Origin: Nocardia vulneris
GTDB lineage: Bacteria; Actinomycetota; Actinomycetes; Mycobacteriales; Mycobacteriaceae
DNA length: 64,000 nt
Assembly: GCF_001613425.1 (NCBI RefSeq)
Contig: NZ_BDCI01000002.1
Span: 62,001-126,000, forward strand
Direction of reading: 5' to 3'
Positions 8,978 through 18,900 of this stretch are shown in pieces (position 1 is the first letter of the stretch; each line of letters opens with the position of its first letter). Both the position numbers and the translations under genes were made by a program. The notes under the pieces are model-generated. The model was given only the letters and a program-made list of their open reading frames with translations. It was not told the origin of the DNA and did no database searches.

Positions 8978-10543
8978 ATGCCGACCGAGAATTCGACGAT
9001 GAGCAGGCGCCGGCCGTTTCTGCCGCGGCTGCGCCGCCGCAATCTCGACGGCTACGAAATGGTTGTTTCCGCGCCGGAAAGGCCGACACAGGACGAAAGG
9101 CACATTGCGGACCGCAATGTCGTGGTCGTCGCATTGTTCGCCGCACTGGGCGGCATGCTCTACGGCTACGACACCGGCATCATCTCCGGGGCGCTGCCCA
9201 AGATGTCCGCCGAATGGGGTATCGACCACACCCGGCAGGAGATCGTGACCGCCGCGATCCTGGCCGGCGCGGTGATCGGCGCTCTGATCGGCGGATCGCT
9301 GTCGAAGACGCTGGGCCGGCGCAAGGTCATCTTCCTCATCGCCTGCGTCTTCGCTGTCGGGGTCATCGCGTGTTCGCTCGCGGTGGACGAGTGGATGATG
9401 ACCGCCGCCCGGCTGTTCCTCGGCCTCGCGGTGGGCGGCTGTTCGCAGATCGTCCCGACCTACATCGCCGAGTTGGCACCGCCGCACCGCCGCGGCGCCA
9501 TGGTGACCTTCTTCAACATCGCGATCGGCGTCGGAATCTTCTTGGCGAACCTGGTCAGCCTGCTCGCGGCCGCGGGCGACACCGCCGAACCCACCGGCGA
9601 TTGGCGCTGGATGATCGGCATCGCGGTGATCCCCGCCCTGGTGCTCGCCGCGGCGATGCTGCGACTGCCGGAGACCCCGCGCTGGCTGATCGAGAACGGG
9701 ACGATCGGCAAAGCCCGCGTCGTGCTGCGCTGGCTGCGGCCCAATCGGTCCGCCGCGGTCGACGAGACCTTGCAGATCTGGGCGATCTCCCAGCAGGAGC
9801 AGCGGGAAGCGCGAGGCGGCTGGTCCAATTTGTCCCAGCGCTGGGTGCGGCCCGCACTCGTCGCGGGCCTCGGCATCGCCGCCTTCACCCAGCTGTCCGG
9901 GCTGGAGATGATGATCTACTACTCGCACACCATCCTCGGCAGCGCCGCGGGTTTCGGCACCGGGATGGTGGTGTGGTCCGGTTTGGGCATCGCGACCGTC
10001 TATCTGATCTTCACCGCCGTCGGCGAACGGCTTGTCGATGTGGTGGGCCGCCGCCGGCTGATGCTCACGCTGATCCCCGGCTCAACCGTGTTCCTGCTCT
10101 GCTTCGGGCTGATGTTCGTCCTCACCGACCACCCGAACCGCTATCTCACGGTCGGGTTGATGCTCGCCTACATGGCGTGCAACGCCGCCGGGCTGCAGGC
10201 GGTCGGCTGGCTGCTCGGCTCCGAGCTCTACCCGCTCAGCATCCGCGATCGCGCGACCAGCCTGCACGCCGTGGCGCTCTGGGGTTCGAACCTGGTGCTC
10301 ACGCTCACCGCGCTGAGCACCATCGACACCCTCGGCCTCGGCCCCGCGTTCGTCATGTACGCCGGATTCAACCTGCTCTCACTGGTTTTCGTGTTCTTCT
10401 TCGTCCCGGAAACGAAGGGACATTCGCTCGAGGACATCGAACAGTCCTTGCGCGAAGGAACTTTCATGCCATTGCGCGGCAACATCGGCAGCCGAGTCCA
10501 GGTCCCCGGCAACGGCCCACTGCCCGTCACCCAATCCCCCTGA
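8978..10543 (+). CDS. MFS sugar-porter family transporter
   Basis: About 521 residues with twelve predicted membrane helices and the sugar-porter signatures GYDTGIISGAL in TM1, GRRKVI in the loop after TM2, PTYIAELAPPHRRG after TM4 and PETKG after TM12. Family members carry hexoses, pentoses or polyols by proton symport. The N-terminal ~45 residues are hydrophilic and basic, so the true start could be an ATG downstream, at 8999 or 9060; GGAAGG sits too close to the ATG at 8978 to decide. The substrate is unknown. Confidence 0.82.
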   Translation: MPTENSTMSRRRPFLPRLRRRNLDGYEMVVSAPERPTQDERHIADRNVVVVALFAALGGMLYGYDTGIISGALPKMSAEWGIDHTRQEIVTAAILAGAVIGALIGGSLSKTLGRRKVIFLIACVFAVGVIACSLAVDEWMMTAARLFLGLAVGGCSQIVPTYIAELAPPHRRGAMVTFFNIAIGVGIFLANLVSLLAAAGDTAEPTGDWRWMIGIAVIPALVLAAAMLRLPETPRWLIENGTIGKARVVLRWLRPNRSAAVDETLQIWAISQQEQREARGGWSNLSQRWVRPALVAGLGIAAFTQLSGLEMMIYYSHTILGSAAGFGTGMVVWSGLGIATVYLIFTAVGERLVDVVGRRRLMLTLIPGSTVFLLCFGLMFVLTDHPNRYLTVGLMLAYMACNAAGLQAVGWLLGSELYPLSIRDRATSLHAVALWGSNLVLTLTALSTIDTLGLGPAFVMYAGFNLLSLVFVFFFVPETKGHSLEDIEQSLREGTFMPLRGNIGSRVQVPGNGPLPVTQSP

Positions 10544-10556
10544 CCCCGAAGCACTT

Positions 10557-11456
10557 TCACCGCCCCGGCGGCTCCCCTTCGTCGCGGGCCGAGCCGGGCG
10601 GTTCACCCTCATCCCGGACCGTGTCGGGCGGCTCACCCTCATCCCGCACCGAACCCGGGGGCTCGCCTTCATCGCGAGCCGAACCCGGCGGCTCCCCTTC
10701 GTCCCGGACCGTTCCAGGCGCACCGCCCGCGTCCTGGACCTGCCGAGGCCGAACACCCTCGTCGCGGGCCGTGTCAGGTGGGCTGCCCGCAGCCCGGACC
10801 GTGTCGGGCGGCTCACCCTCATCCCGCACCGAACCCGGCGGGTCGCCCTCGTCGCGGAACGGTCCAGGCGGGTCGCCCTCGTCGCGCACCGTCCCAAGCG
10901 GCGCACCGTCGGCGCGGACCGTGTCAGCCAGCTGACGCTCGTCGCGCACAAGTTCGAGCGGGTCGCCCTCGTCGCGAGCAGATCCAGGCGGGTCGCCCTC
11001 GTTGCGGGCTGGTCCAGGCGGGTCGCCCTCGTTGCGGACCGAGCCAGGCGCGTCAGCCTCGTTGCGGAGCCAGCCGAGCGCGTCACCCTCGTTGCGGAGC
11101 CAGCCGAGCGCGTCACCCTCGTTGCGGAGCCAGCCGAGCGCGTCACCCTCGTTGCGGAGCCAGCCGAGCGCGTCACCCTCGTTGCGGAGCCAGCCGAGCG
11201 CGTCACCCTCGTTGCGGAGCCAGCCGAGCGCGTCACCCTCGTTGCGGAGCCAGCCGAGCGCGTCACCCTCGTTGCGGAGCGTGCCGGGCGGGTCGCCCTC
11301 GTTGCGCCGCGTGCCGTGTGGATCACCTTCTGCGCGAGCGGGTTTCGTGTGTGAGGACGGCAGGATCACGGGGCTGATGCCGGATCGGAGTCCGGGGGCG
11401 TGTTCGATCTGTGTGTGGACGGCGGGTGGCGGCGGGGGCATATCCATGAGCGGCAT
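10557..11456 (-). CDS. Acidic decapeptide-repeat protein, probably disordered
   Basis: A 299-residue ORF ending 13 nt from the convergent MFS stop. After a Pro-rich N terminus of about 45 residues it consists of about 25 repeats of ten residues with consensus R-[DN]-E-G-[DE]-P-P-G-[ST]-V. Seven units in the first half are identical (RNEGDALGWL). Both strands are open here and wobble positions coincide on the two strands, but sequence changes between units keep Asp or Glu in the minus-strand frame (for example only C/T at the base that decides Glu). This favours minus-strand coding. No signal peptide or known domain is seen. It may be a linker-like or surface protein, or a spuriously open minisatellite. 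Confidence 0.5.
   Translation of the reverse strand: MPLMDMPPPPPAVHTQIEHAPGLRSGISPVILPSSHTKPARAEGDPHGTRRNEGDPPGTLRNEGDALGWLRNEGDALGWLRNEGDALGWLRNEGDALGWLRNEGDALGWLRNEGDALGWLRNEGDALGWLRNEADAPGSVRNEGDPPGPARNEGDPPGSARDEGDPLELVRDERQLADTVRADGAPLGTVRDEGDPPGPFRDEGDPPGSVRDEGEPPDTVRAAGSPPDTARDEGVRPRQVQDAGGAPGTVRDEGEPPGSARDEGEPPGSVRDEGEPPDTVRDEGEPPGSARDEGEPPGR
10560..11340. repeat. 30-bp minisatellite, about 26 units
   Basis: The tract has a strict 30-bp period across ~780 bp. Units at 11071-11280 are seven exact copies; those nearer 10560 are diverged mostly at every third base. The gradient suggests recent slippage expansion at the 11.1-11.3 kb end. There are no unique spacers, so it is not a CRISPR array. 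Confidence 0.9.
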
Positions 11457-11524
11457 CGGGTCACTGTCGCCGAGACCTGTGCGGAGGTCGAGGGCTCGGT
11501 TTGCTCAGTGAACCGTTCGACGGC

Positions 11525-12070
11525 TCAGGGCCGGGCCTGGCCGGGGTCGGGGGCCGGTTTGGTGTGTTCGGTCCACGCCTGCCCGTCCCACCAGTACAGC
11601 AGGCGACCACCTGACGGCGGGTGGTACCAGCCCGGCGGCACATTCCACACCGGGGCGGGCGATGTCTGCTCAGCGGTGTGCTGGTCCCCGGCGATGCGCG
11701 CACAGAAGATGAAGAACGCGGCGGTGACGACGAGCGCGAGCGCGCCGGCGATCAACCCTTGCACCAGCAGCAGGAGTGCGACGACACCGCAGATCCCGGC
11801 AAGCACCTGCAAAAGGACGCGCCCGTCGGTGAGACGAGGTGAGGACCCACCCGCGAGTGCGGCACGAGGCGACGTATTCCGGGCACGGATGCGCCGCGCC
11901 CCGACCACTTTGGTGTCCGAGATCCCCGTTCCAGGTATTCGTACCGTTCGGGTCACCCGTCCGTCGGCGCGTTTGGTCACCCGTAACGGTCCCCCACCCG
12001 CGCTGTACCCGAACCCGGTCTTCGACACGGTCACCCGCATCGGACCATATTTTCTGTGTACCCGGACCAC
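11525..12070 (-). CDS. DUF4236-like membrane protein with C-terminal WYxxPSG domain
   Basis: I start this at the GTG at 12070, because AAGGAG lies 6 nt upstream and the resulting N terminus (HRKYGPMRVTVSKTGFGYSAG) matches DUF4236 proteins, where a short basic segment precedes VSKSGxxxSxG. The 181 residues then contain two adjacent hydrophobic segments (about residues 75-120) and a C-terminal motif PPGWYHPPSGGRLLYWWDGQAW, a DUF2510-type segment common in actinobacterial membrane proteins. Function is unknown. Confidence 0.65.
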   Translation of the reverse strand: MVRVHRKYGPMRVTVSKTGFGYSAGGGPLRVTKRADGRVTRTVRIPGTGISDTKVVGARRIRARNTSPRAALAGGSSPRLTDGRVLLQVLAGICGVVALLLLVQGLIAGALALVVTAAFFIFCARIAGDQHTAEQTSPAPVWNVPPGWYHPPSGGRLLYWWDGQAWTEHTKPAPDPGQARP

Positions 12071-12647
12071 GCACTGCTCCTTCGAGCATCCAACTCGACC
12101 AGCCTGCGAACGACTCCGATGGTACTGCGCCACCCCCCGCCCGATCGAGGAGTTCGCCGGCCCGGTTCCCGCCCCGCGCCATAGGCTCGCGCGTCCGATC
12201 GGCCACGACCGCCACCCGGGCACCGCCCGGCCGACAACGAGCCCTTTCCGGGCCCGCCACGGCCTTGACCCGAACCGAAAAGCGCGAGCAGGCGAGGTCG
12301 CCGCCGGTGCCGAATCCCGCGCCCACCGCGACGACGAGCCCTTTCCGGACCTGGCGCGGCCTTGACCCGAAAGCGCAAGCAGGTGAACTCGCCGCCGGTG
12401 CCGAATCCCGCGCCCACGGCAGCGAAGCCCATCCCATCGGCGACGAGCCGCAGCCCGATGGCGAAACCCCGCGCCCACCGCGACGACGCCACCCGCCGCG
12501 GCAACGACAAGCCACTGACCGTACCGATCCCGCGCCCGCAGCGGCGAAAACCTCCTGCGACGACCCGCTGCCCGTGCCGAACCTCCTCGCGCGGAGGCAG
12601 GGACGCGCAACGCGGCGGCGGTGCCGACGGAATCGAGCGGCCGCCTG
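12071..12647. repeat. Intergenic region with imperfect ~91-97-bp tandem duplication
   Basis: No recognisable gene occupies these 577 bases, although several long GC-rich frames stay open. Two similar blocks occur at about 12237-12326 and 12334-12417: each carries GAGCCCTTTCCGG, GGCCTTGACCCGAA and then GCCGCCGGTGCCGAATCC. The offset is 97 bp for the first motif and 91 bp for the last, so the copies differ by small deletions. I see no coding signature or regulatory role. Confidence 0.55.
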
Positions 12648-12836
12648 CTACCTGCGTGCGCGGCGGCGGAAGCGGAAGGAGCGGGTGCCGGTGCCGACGC
12701 CCGCCAGGTGCAGGGCGATCAAGAGGAAGCCGAGGGTCACCAGGGTGCCCGCGGTGATCGTGTCGCCGAGGGTGGCATCGGTCAGGTCGAGCAGCAGCGC
12801 GAGTCCGAACGCGACTGCGGCGGCTATGGCCATCAT
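12648..12836 (-). CDS. Small two-helix membrane protein (62 aa)
   Basis: It has a strong AAGGAGG 6 nt before the ATG at 12836. The protein has two hydrophobic helices (about residues 2-18 and 28-48) and ends in a very basic tail (RSFRFRRRARR). It lies 65 nt downstream of the large NRPS gene on the same strand and might be cotranscribed with it, but such small membrane proteins are common in actinobacteria and no function is known. Confidence 0.6.
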   Translation of the reverse strand: MMAIAAAVAFGLALLLDLTDATLGDTITAGTLVTLGFLLIALHLAGVGTGTRSFRFRRRARR

Positions 12837-12901
12837 GGTGAACCTCCTTGTGCTGCCCCGGAAGTACCCAGCGGCGCGCGGCGCAACCACACCGTTTTCG
12901 G

Positions 12902-15900
12902 TCAGCCACCGTTCATGCGTCCGGCCAGGTTGCGAATCGTCCGCTCGGTGAACACATCCCGGAGTTCTACGGTGACACCGATCTGTTCGGCGATCCGCCC
13001 GGCCAGGCGTACCACGAGCAGCGAATGCCCGCCGAGTTCGAAGAACGAGTCGTCGATCCCGACCTGTGCCACGCCGAGCACCTCGGCGAACACCGCGCAC
13101 AGCTGTTCCTCCAGTGGACTGCGCGGCGCGTGGTACCGCTCGTTGGTGAACACGGGCTCCGGCAAGGCTTTTCGATCCACCTTGCCGGTGGGGCCGACAG
13201 GCAACGCGTCGAGTACCACGAACGCCGCGGGCACCATGTACTCCGGCAACCGGCCCGAGACGAACTCGCGCACCGCCGACTCCACCACTCCCGCAAGCGG
13301 ATCGGCGGGCACCAGATACCCGACGAGCTGCCTCCCCGCGTGGCCTTCGCGCGCGACGACCACGGCGCGCGCCACCGACGGGTGATCGGACAACGCCGTC
13401 TCGACCTCGCCGGGCTCGATCCGGAACCCGCGAATCTTCACCTGGTCGTCGGCCCGCCCGGCGAGCAGCAGCTGCCCGTCGTGGTCCCGGCGCGCCAGAT
13501 CGCCGGTCCGATACAGCCGTCCACCGGGTCGAACCGCATACGGATCGGCCACGAACCGTCCGGCGGTCAGTCCGGCGCGCCGCAGGTACCCGCGCGCCAA
13601 TCCGGCTCCGGCAACATACAATTCGCCCACCACGCCGGGCGGCACCACTTGCATCGCGTGGTCCAGTACATACACTCTCGTGTTGTCCACCGGTCCGCCG
13701 ATCGGCACCGCGACCGTGTCGCGCGGCGCCCCGGCCACCGCCCAGGTACTGTCCGCGCTGGTTTCGGTCGACCCGTAGAAGTTCAGCAGCACGCTGGCCG
13801 GCAACAGCGCGCCGAACGAGTCCGCGACCGACACCGGCAACGGTTCGCCACTGCTGACCCACACCGCGCAGCCCGCACCACGGTGCACCCGTGGGTCGGA
13901 CAGCATGGCCGCGAGCAAGCTGGGCACCACCACGATTCGGCGCACCGCGTAGCGTTCGATCAGCGTGAGCAACGCGTCCACATCGCGCATCTGGTCGGCG
14001 TCGGCGACCACCACGGTGCCGCCGTAACTCAGCGGCCCCAAGATCTCGGCCAGCGAATCACCGAAACTCAACGCGGTTTTCGCGCACACGACCTCGCCTG
14101 CCCGCCACGGCAGCACCTTCTGATACCAGGTCAATCGGTTCACCAGACCGCCGTGCGTACCGAGCACGCCCTTCGGCGCGCCGGTCGAGCCCGACGTATA
14201 GATGACATAGGCCGCGTTGTCCGGCGCGAGGAACGGCCGGCGGGCCGGGCCCGCGCGATGTTGCTGTGCCGCGGCCATCGACGCGCCGTCCAACCGCAGC
14301 ACGGGCCGCGCGTCCGTCGTCATGTACCGCAGCCGTGCTGCCGGATAGTCCTGGTCCAGTGGCAGATACGCGGCACCGGCCTGCAGGACACCGAGCATGG
14401 CGACGACGCTGTCGGCCGAGCGCGGCAAGCTCACCGCCACCACGTCTTCGGTGCGCACGCCCTGTGCGATCAGCCAATTCGCCACTCGTTCGGCGCGAGC
14501 GTCCAGCTGGGCGTAGGTGAGCACGGTCGGGCCGCAGATCACCGCGGGCCGCGCCGGCGTCGCGACGACCTGCCGGGCGATCAAGTCCGGGACCGTCGCC
14601 GTGGGCAGCGCCGCCGCGGTGTCGTTCCACGTCGCCAGCAGGTTCTGTCGTTCCTCCGGCAGCACGATATCCAGTGCCGCGACCGGGGCTGCCGGTTCGG
14701 CGACCACGGTTTCGAGCAGCTGTACGAAACGGCGCGCGAGCGCCACGACGGTGGGGCGATCGAACAGATCGGTCGCGTACTCGACGCTGCCGAGGTAACC
14801 CGCCGACGACTCTTCCAGGGCGAAGAACAAGTCCAGTTTGGCGGTGCCGGTGTGCACCGGCACCGCGGTGACCTCCAGCCCGGGCAGGTCGAATTCGTGC
14901 GCCGTATTGTTCTGCAACGCGAACATCACCTGGCACAGCGGAGCAAACGCCGTCGACCGCACCGGATTCAGCAGTTCGATCAGTCGCTCGAACGGCAGAT
15001 CCTGATTCGCGTAGGCCCCCAATGCCTTTGCGCGTACTTGGTCGAGCACCGCCGAGAACGCGGCGTTCCCGGATACCGCGACCCGCAGCACCCAGGTGTT
15101 GACGAACAGCCCCACCAGCTCCGCGGTCGCCGCATCGGTGCGGCCGGCGATCGGCGTCCCGATCGGAATATCGGCTCCCGCACCGAGTTTGTGCAGCAGG
15201 ACCGCGAACACCGCCTGCAACACCATCGATGCGGTCGCGCCGCGCTCGCGCCCGGCCTGTTCCACCGCGGCACGCAGCCGCGGCCCCACCGTGAATTCGA
15301 CGATATCGCCGCGTGCGCTCGCGATCTTCGGGCGCGGCCGATCCCAGGGCAGCAGCAACTGTGCGGGCAGCTCGGCTAGTTCCCGGCGCCAGTACGCGAA
15401 CTGTTGCGCCGCCGGGCTTTTCGGGTCATCCGGATCGCCGAGCAGGTCCCGCTGCCAGATCGCGTAGTCGGTGTATCGGACCGGCGGATCCGGCCGATCC
15501 GGTTCCCGGCCCGCGCGGCAGGCCGAGTACGACTCGGACAGATCGCGCGCCAGCACCGGCAGCGATCCGCCGTCGCAGGCGATGTGGTGTAGCACCAGCA
15601 GCAGCACATGCTCGTCGGCCGCACAGCGGAACAAGCTCGCCCGCACCGGAATATCTCGCGTCAGATCGAACTCGTACCGCCCAACGGCGTCGAGCGCGCC
15701 ACGCACGTCCGCGACGTCGACCACGGGGACGTCGACCACCGTCGCCGCCCGCACCCGCTGCACCGGCACGCCCGCGACCTCGGTGTACACGGTGCGCAGA
15801 CTCTCGTGCCGACGCACCAGACCGGTCACCGCCGACCGCAGTGCGGCGAGATCGACCGGCCCGGTCAGCCGGACCGCCAGCGGAATGTTGTACGTCGCGG

Positions 15901-18900
15901 ACGCCCCTTCCAGCCGGGCGAGAAACCACAGTCGTTGCTGCGCAAAGGACAACGGCACCGACGTCGGACGAGCCCGCCGCACCAATGCCGGACGCACCGG
16001 CATGTTCTCGTCCAGCCGGGTCGCCAGCAGCGCCGGGGTCGGCGCCTCGAACACCGTCAGGATCGGCACTTCGATGCCGGAGACCAGCCTGATCCGGCCG
16101 ACCAATCCGGTGACGGCCAGCGAATGCCCGCCGAGCTCGAAGAAGTCGTCGTCCGCGCCGACCCGTGCCGCACCGAGCACCTCGGCGAACAACCCGGCGA
16201 GCATCCGCTCCCGCGACGTCACCGGCGCGCGATAGGCAACCCGTTGTCGCGCAAGCGTCTTCGGTTCGGCAGCGCTCGGCGCGCCACTGCCGACGGTCAG
16301 CGCTGGATCGACCACCACCCTCGCCAGCAAACGCACGAACGCCACGCCGAAGCCCTCGACGGTGTCCCGGTCGAACAGGTCGGTGGCGTATTCCACGCTG
16401 CCGCTGTACCCGCCGGACACCGCTTCCTCGAGCACGAAGAGCAGGTCGAATCTCGCCGTTCCGGTATGGACCGCGAGCGGTTCGGCCGCGACACCGGGTA
16501 GGTCGAATTCGGGAACCGCAGTGTTCTGCACGGCGAACATCACCTGGCACAGCGGATGGAACGCCGTCGACCGCACCGGATTCAACAGTTCGACCAGCCG
16601 CTCGAACGGCAGGTCCTGATTGGCGTAGGCGCCTAATGCTTTGGCGCGTACCTGGTCGAGCACCTCGTCGAACCGCGTTTGCGCGCCGATGCGCACCCGC
16701 AGGACCCAGGTGTTCACGAACAACCCCACCAGTTCGCTCAACGCGTCGTCGGTGCGACCCGCGATCGGGCTGCCGATCGCGATATCCGATCCGGCGCCGC
16801 ACTGCTGCAACAACACCGCGAAAACCGACTGCAACAGCATCGAGGCGGTCGCGCCCCGGCTGCGCGCCGAATCCTCGACTGCCGCCCGCATTCCGGCGTC
16901 GATCACGAACTCCACGACCGCACCGCGCATGCTCATCGTCGCCGGGCGTGGCCGGTCGGTCGGCAGCGACACCAAGTGCGGCAGTCCCGCGAGTTCGGCC
17001 CGCCAGTATTCGAACTGCCGCGAGAGCAGGCTCGCGGGATCGTCGATGTCCCCCAGCAGGTCTCGCTGCCACGCCGCGTAGTCGGTGTACCGCACCGGCA
17101 ACTCCGCCGGCTCCGGCGTTCGCCCGGCGCACCTGGCCGCGTACGCCGCCGACAGGTCGCGTGCCAGCGGTCCCAGCGACCCGCCGTCCGCCGCGCAGTG
17201 ATGCACCACCAGCAGGAACACCAGCTCGTCGGCCACGCACTGGAACACGGTGGCCCGCAACGGAATCTCGGTGGCGAGATCGAAAGGCCGCCGGGCCGCG
17301 TCGCACATCGCCTCGGGCAGTTCCGCCGCGGTCAGTGCACGCACCTCGAACGGCACCGTGAGCCGCTGCGGATCACGCACGACTTGTACGGGCGCACCGT
17401 CGATCTCGGGAAACACCGTCCGCAGGCTCTCGTGTCTGCGCACGACGTCGCCGACCGCGCCCGCGAGCGCGCCGAGATCGACCGGTCCGGTCAGCCGCAC
17501 CGCCACCGGAATGTGGTACGTCGCCGACGGTCCCCGCAGCCGGTCCAGAAACCACATCCGCTGCTGCGCGGACGACAGCGCACTCCGCTCCGTACGGTCG
17601 CGTCTGGTCAGCGGCGGGCGCGGCGGCAGGCTCGGGTCTAGGCGCGTCGCGAGCAAGGCGGGGGTCGGCGCCTCGAACACCGTCAGGACCGGCACCTCGA
17701 CTCCGAGCACGACGCGGATGCGGTTGACCAGGCGCGTGGTCGCCAGCGAGTGTCCGCCCCGGTCGAAGAAATCGTCGTCGGCGCCGACCTGCTCGACGCC
17801 GAGGATTTCGGCGAACAGCTCGGTGAGCACCAACTCCGGCAATGATTCCGGCGCCCGGTACGTCGAGCGCGCCCGGAACTCCGGCGCGGGTAGCGCTCGG
17901 GTGTCCAGCTTGCCGTTGGCGGTCAACGGCAGTTCGTCGAGCACCACCAGCGCCGCGGGCACCAGGTTCGGCGGCAGGACACCGACGAGGTGAGCACGCA
18001 CGGCCTCCGGGTCGAGGACACCACCGGCTGCCGCGACCAGGTAGGCGACGAGCTGAGTGCCGAGGCGCTCGTCGGTGTGCGCGACCACGACGGCTTGCGC
18101 GACCGGCGCCAGGGTCGTCAGCACCGCCGCGATCTCCCCGGGTTCGACTCGGACGCCACGGAGCTTCACCTGGAAGTCCGTGCGCCCCAGGTACTCCAGT
18201 TCGTGGCGGGCGGTCCGCCTGCCGCGGTCACCGGTGCGATACATCCGCGCGCCCGGGACGAACGGATCGGCCACGAACCGCTCTGCGGTCAGGTCCGCCC
18301 GCCCTACGTACCCGTGCGCCAGCTGGGCACCCGCCACATACAGCTCACCGGCTACCCCGTCCGGGACCAGTCCCAGCCCGCTGTCCAGCACGTAGATCCG
18401 GGTGTTGTGCACGGGCGCGCCGATCGGCACCGAGGCCGTGTCCGCCGCGCTCACCTCGTGGAAGGTGACGTCCACGGCCGCCTCGGTCGGTCCGTACAGA
18501 TTGTGCAACCGCGCGCCGGTCAGTGCGCGCAGGCGCTGCGCCGTCGCGGCAGGCAACGCCTCGCCGGACGCGAAAACCTGCCGCAGGCTGTGGCATTCGG
18601 CAGCTTTCGGCTCCGCGACGAACACCGCGAGCAGCGCGGGCACGAAATGCACGGTGCTGATCTGCTGTTCGGTGATGATCCGCGCCAGGTAGGCCGGATC
18701 CCGATGCCCGTGCGGTTCGGCGACCACCAGCCGGGCACCGATCTGCAAGGGCCAGAACAGCTCCCACACCGATACGTCGAACGTCGCGGGGGTCTTCTGC
18801 AACACCGCGTCGTCCGCGCGCAGGCCGTACTCCGCCTGCATCCAGACCAGCCGGTTGACGATCGCCACGTGCGGCACCGCAACGCCTTTGGGCGCGCCGG

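Noticed and set aside
10560..11340. 30-bp periodic repeats that could look like a CRISPR array
   Set aside because: The units are contiguous without unique spacers, and no cas genes are present. They are a coding minisatellite.
12071..12647. Long frames in the repeat region that might encode a protein
   Set aside because: No ribosome site or domain; residues are Arg/Pro/Ala-rich in every frame, as expected of non-coding GC-rich DNA.
12848..15379. Long open frames on the plus strand across the NRPS, and similar frames opposite most genes
   Set aside because: High GC keeps antisense frames open. They lack domain motifs and ribosome sites, whereas the minus-strand NRPS reads as intact domains.
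16250..16300. Possible frameshift or assembly loss explaining the missing A domain in module 3
   Set aside because: The reading frame runs unbroken from the C domain into the PCP with a short linker, and no A-domain fragments remain in other frames. A collapse of near-identical repeats cannot be fully excluded without read data.
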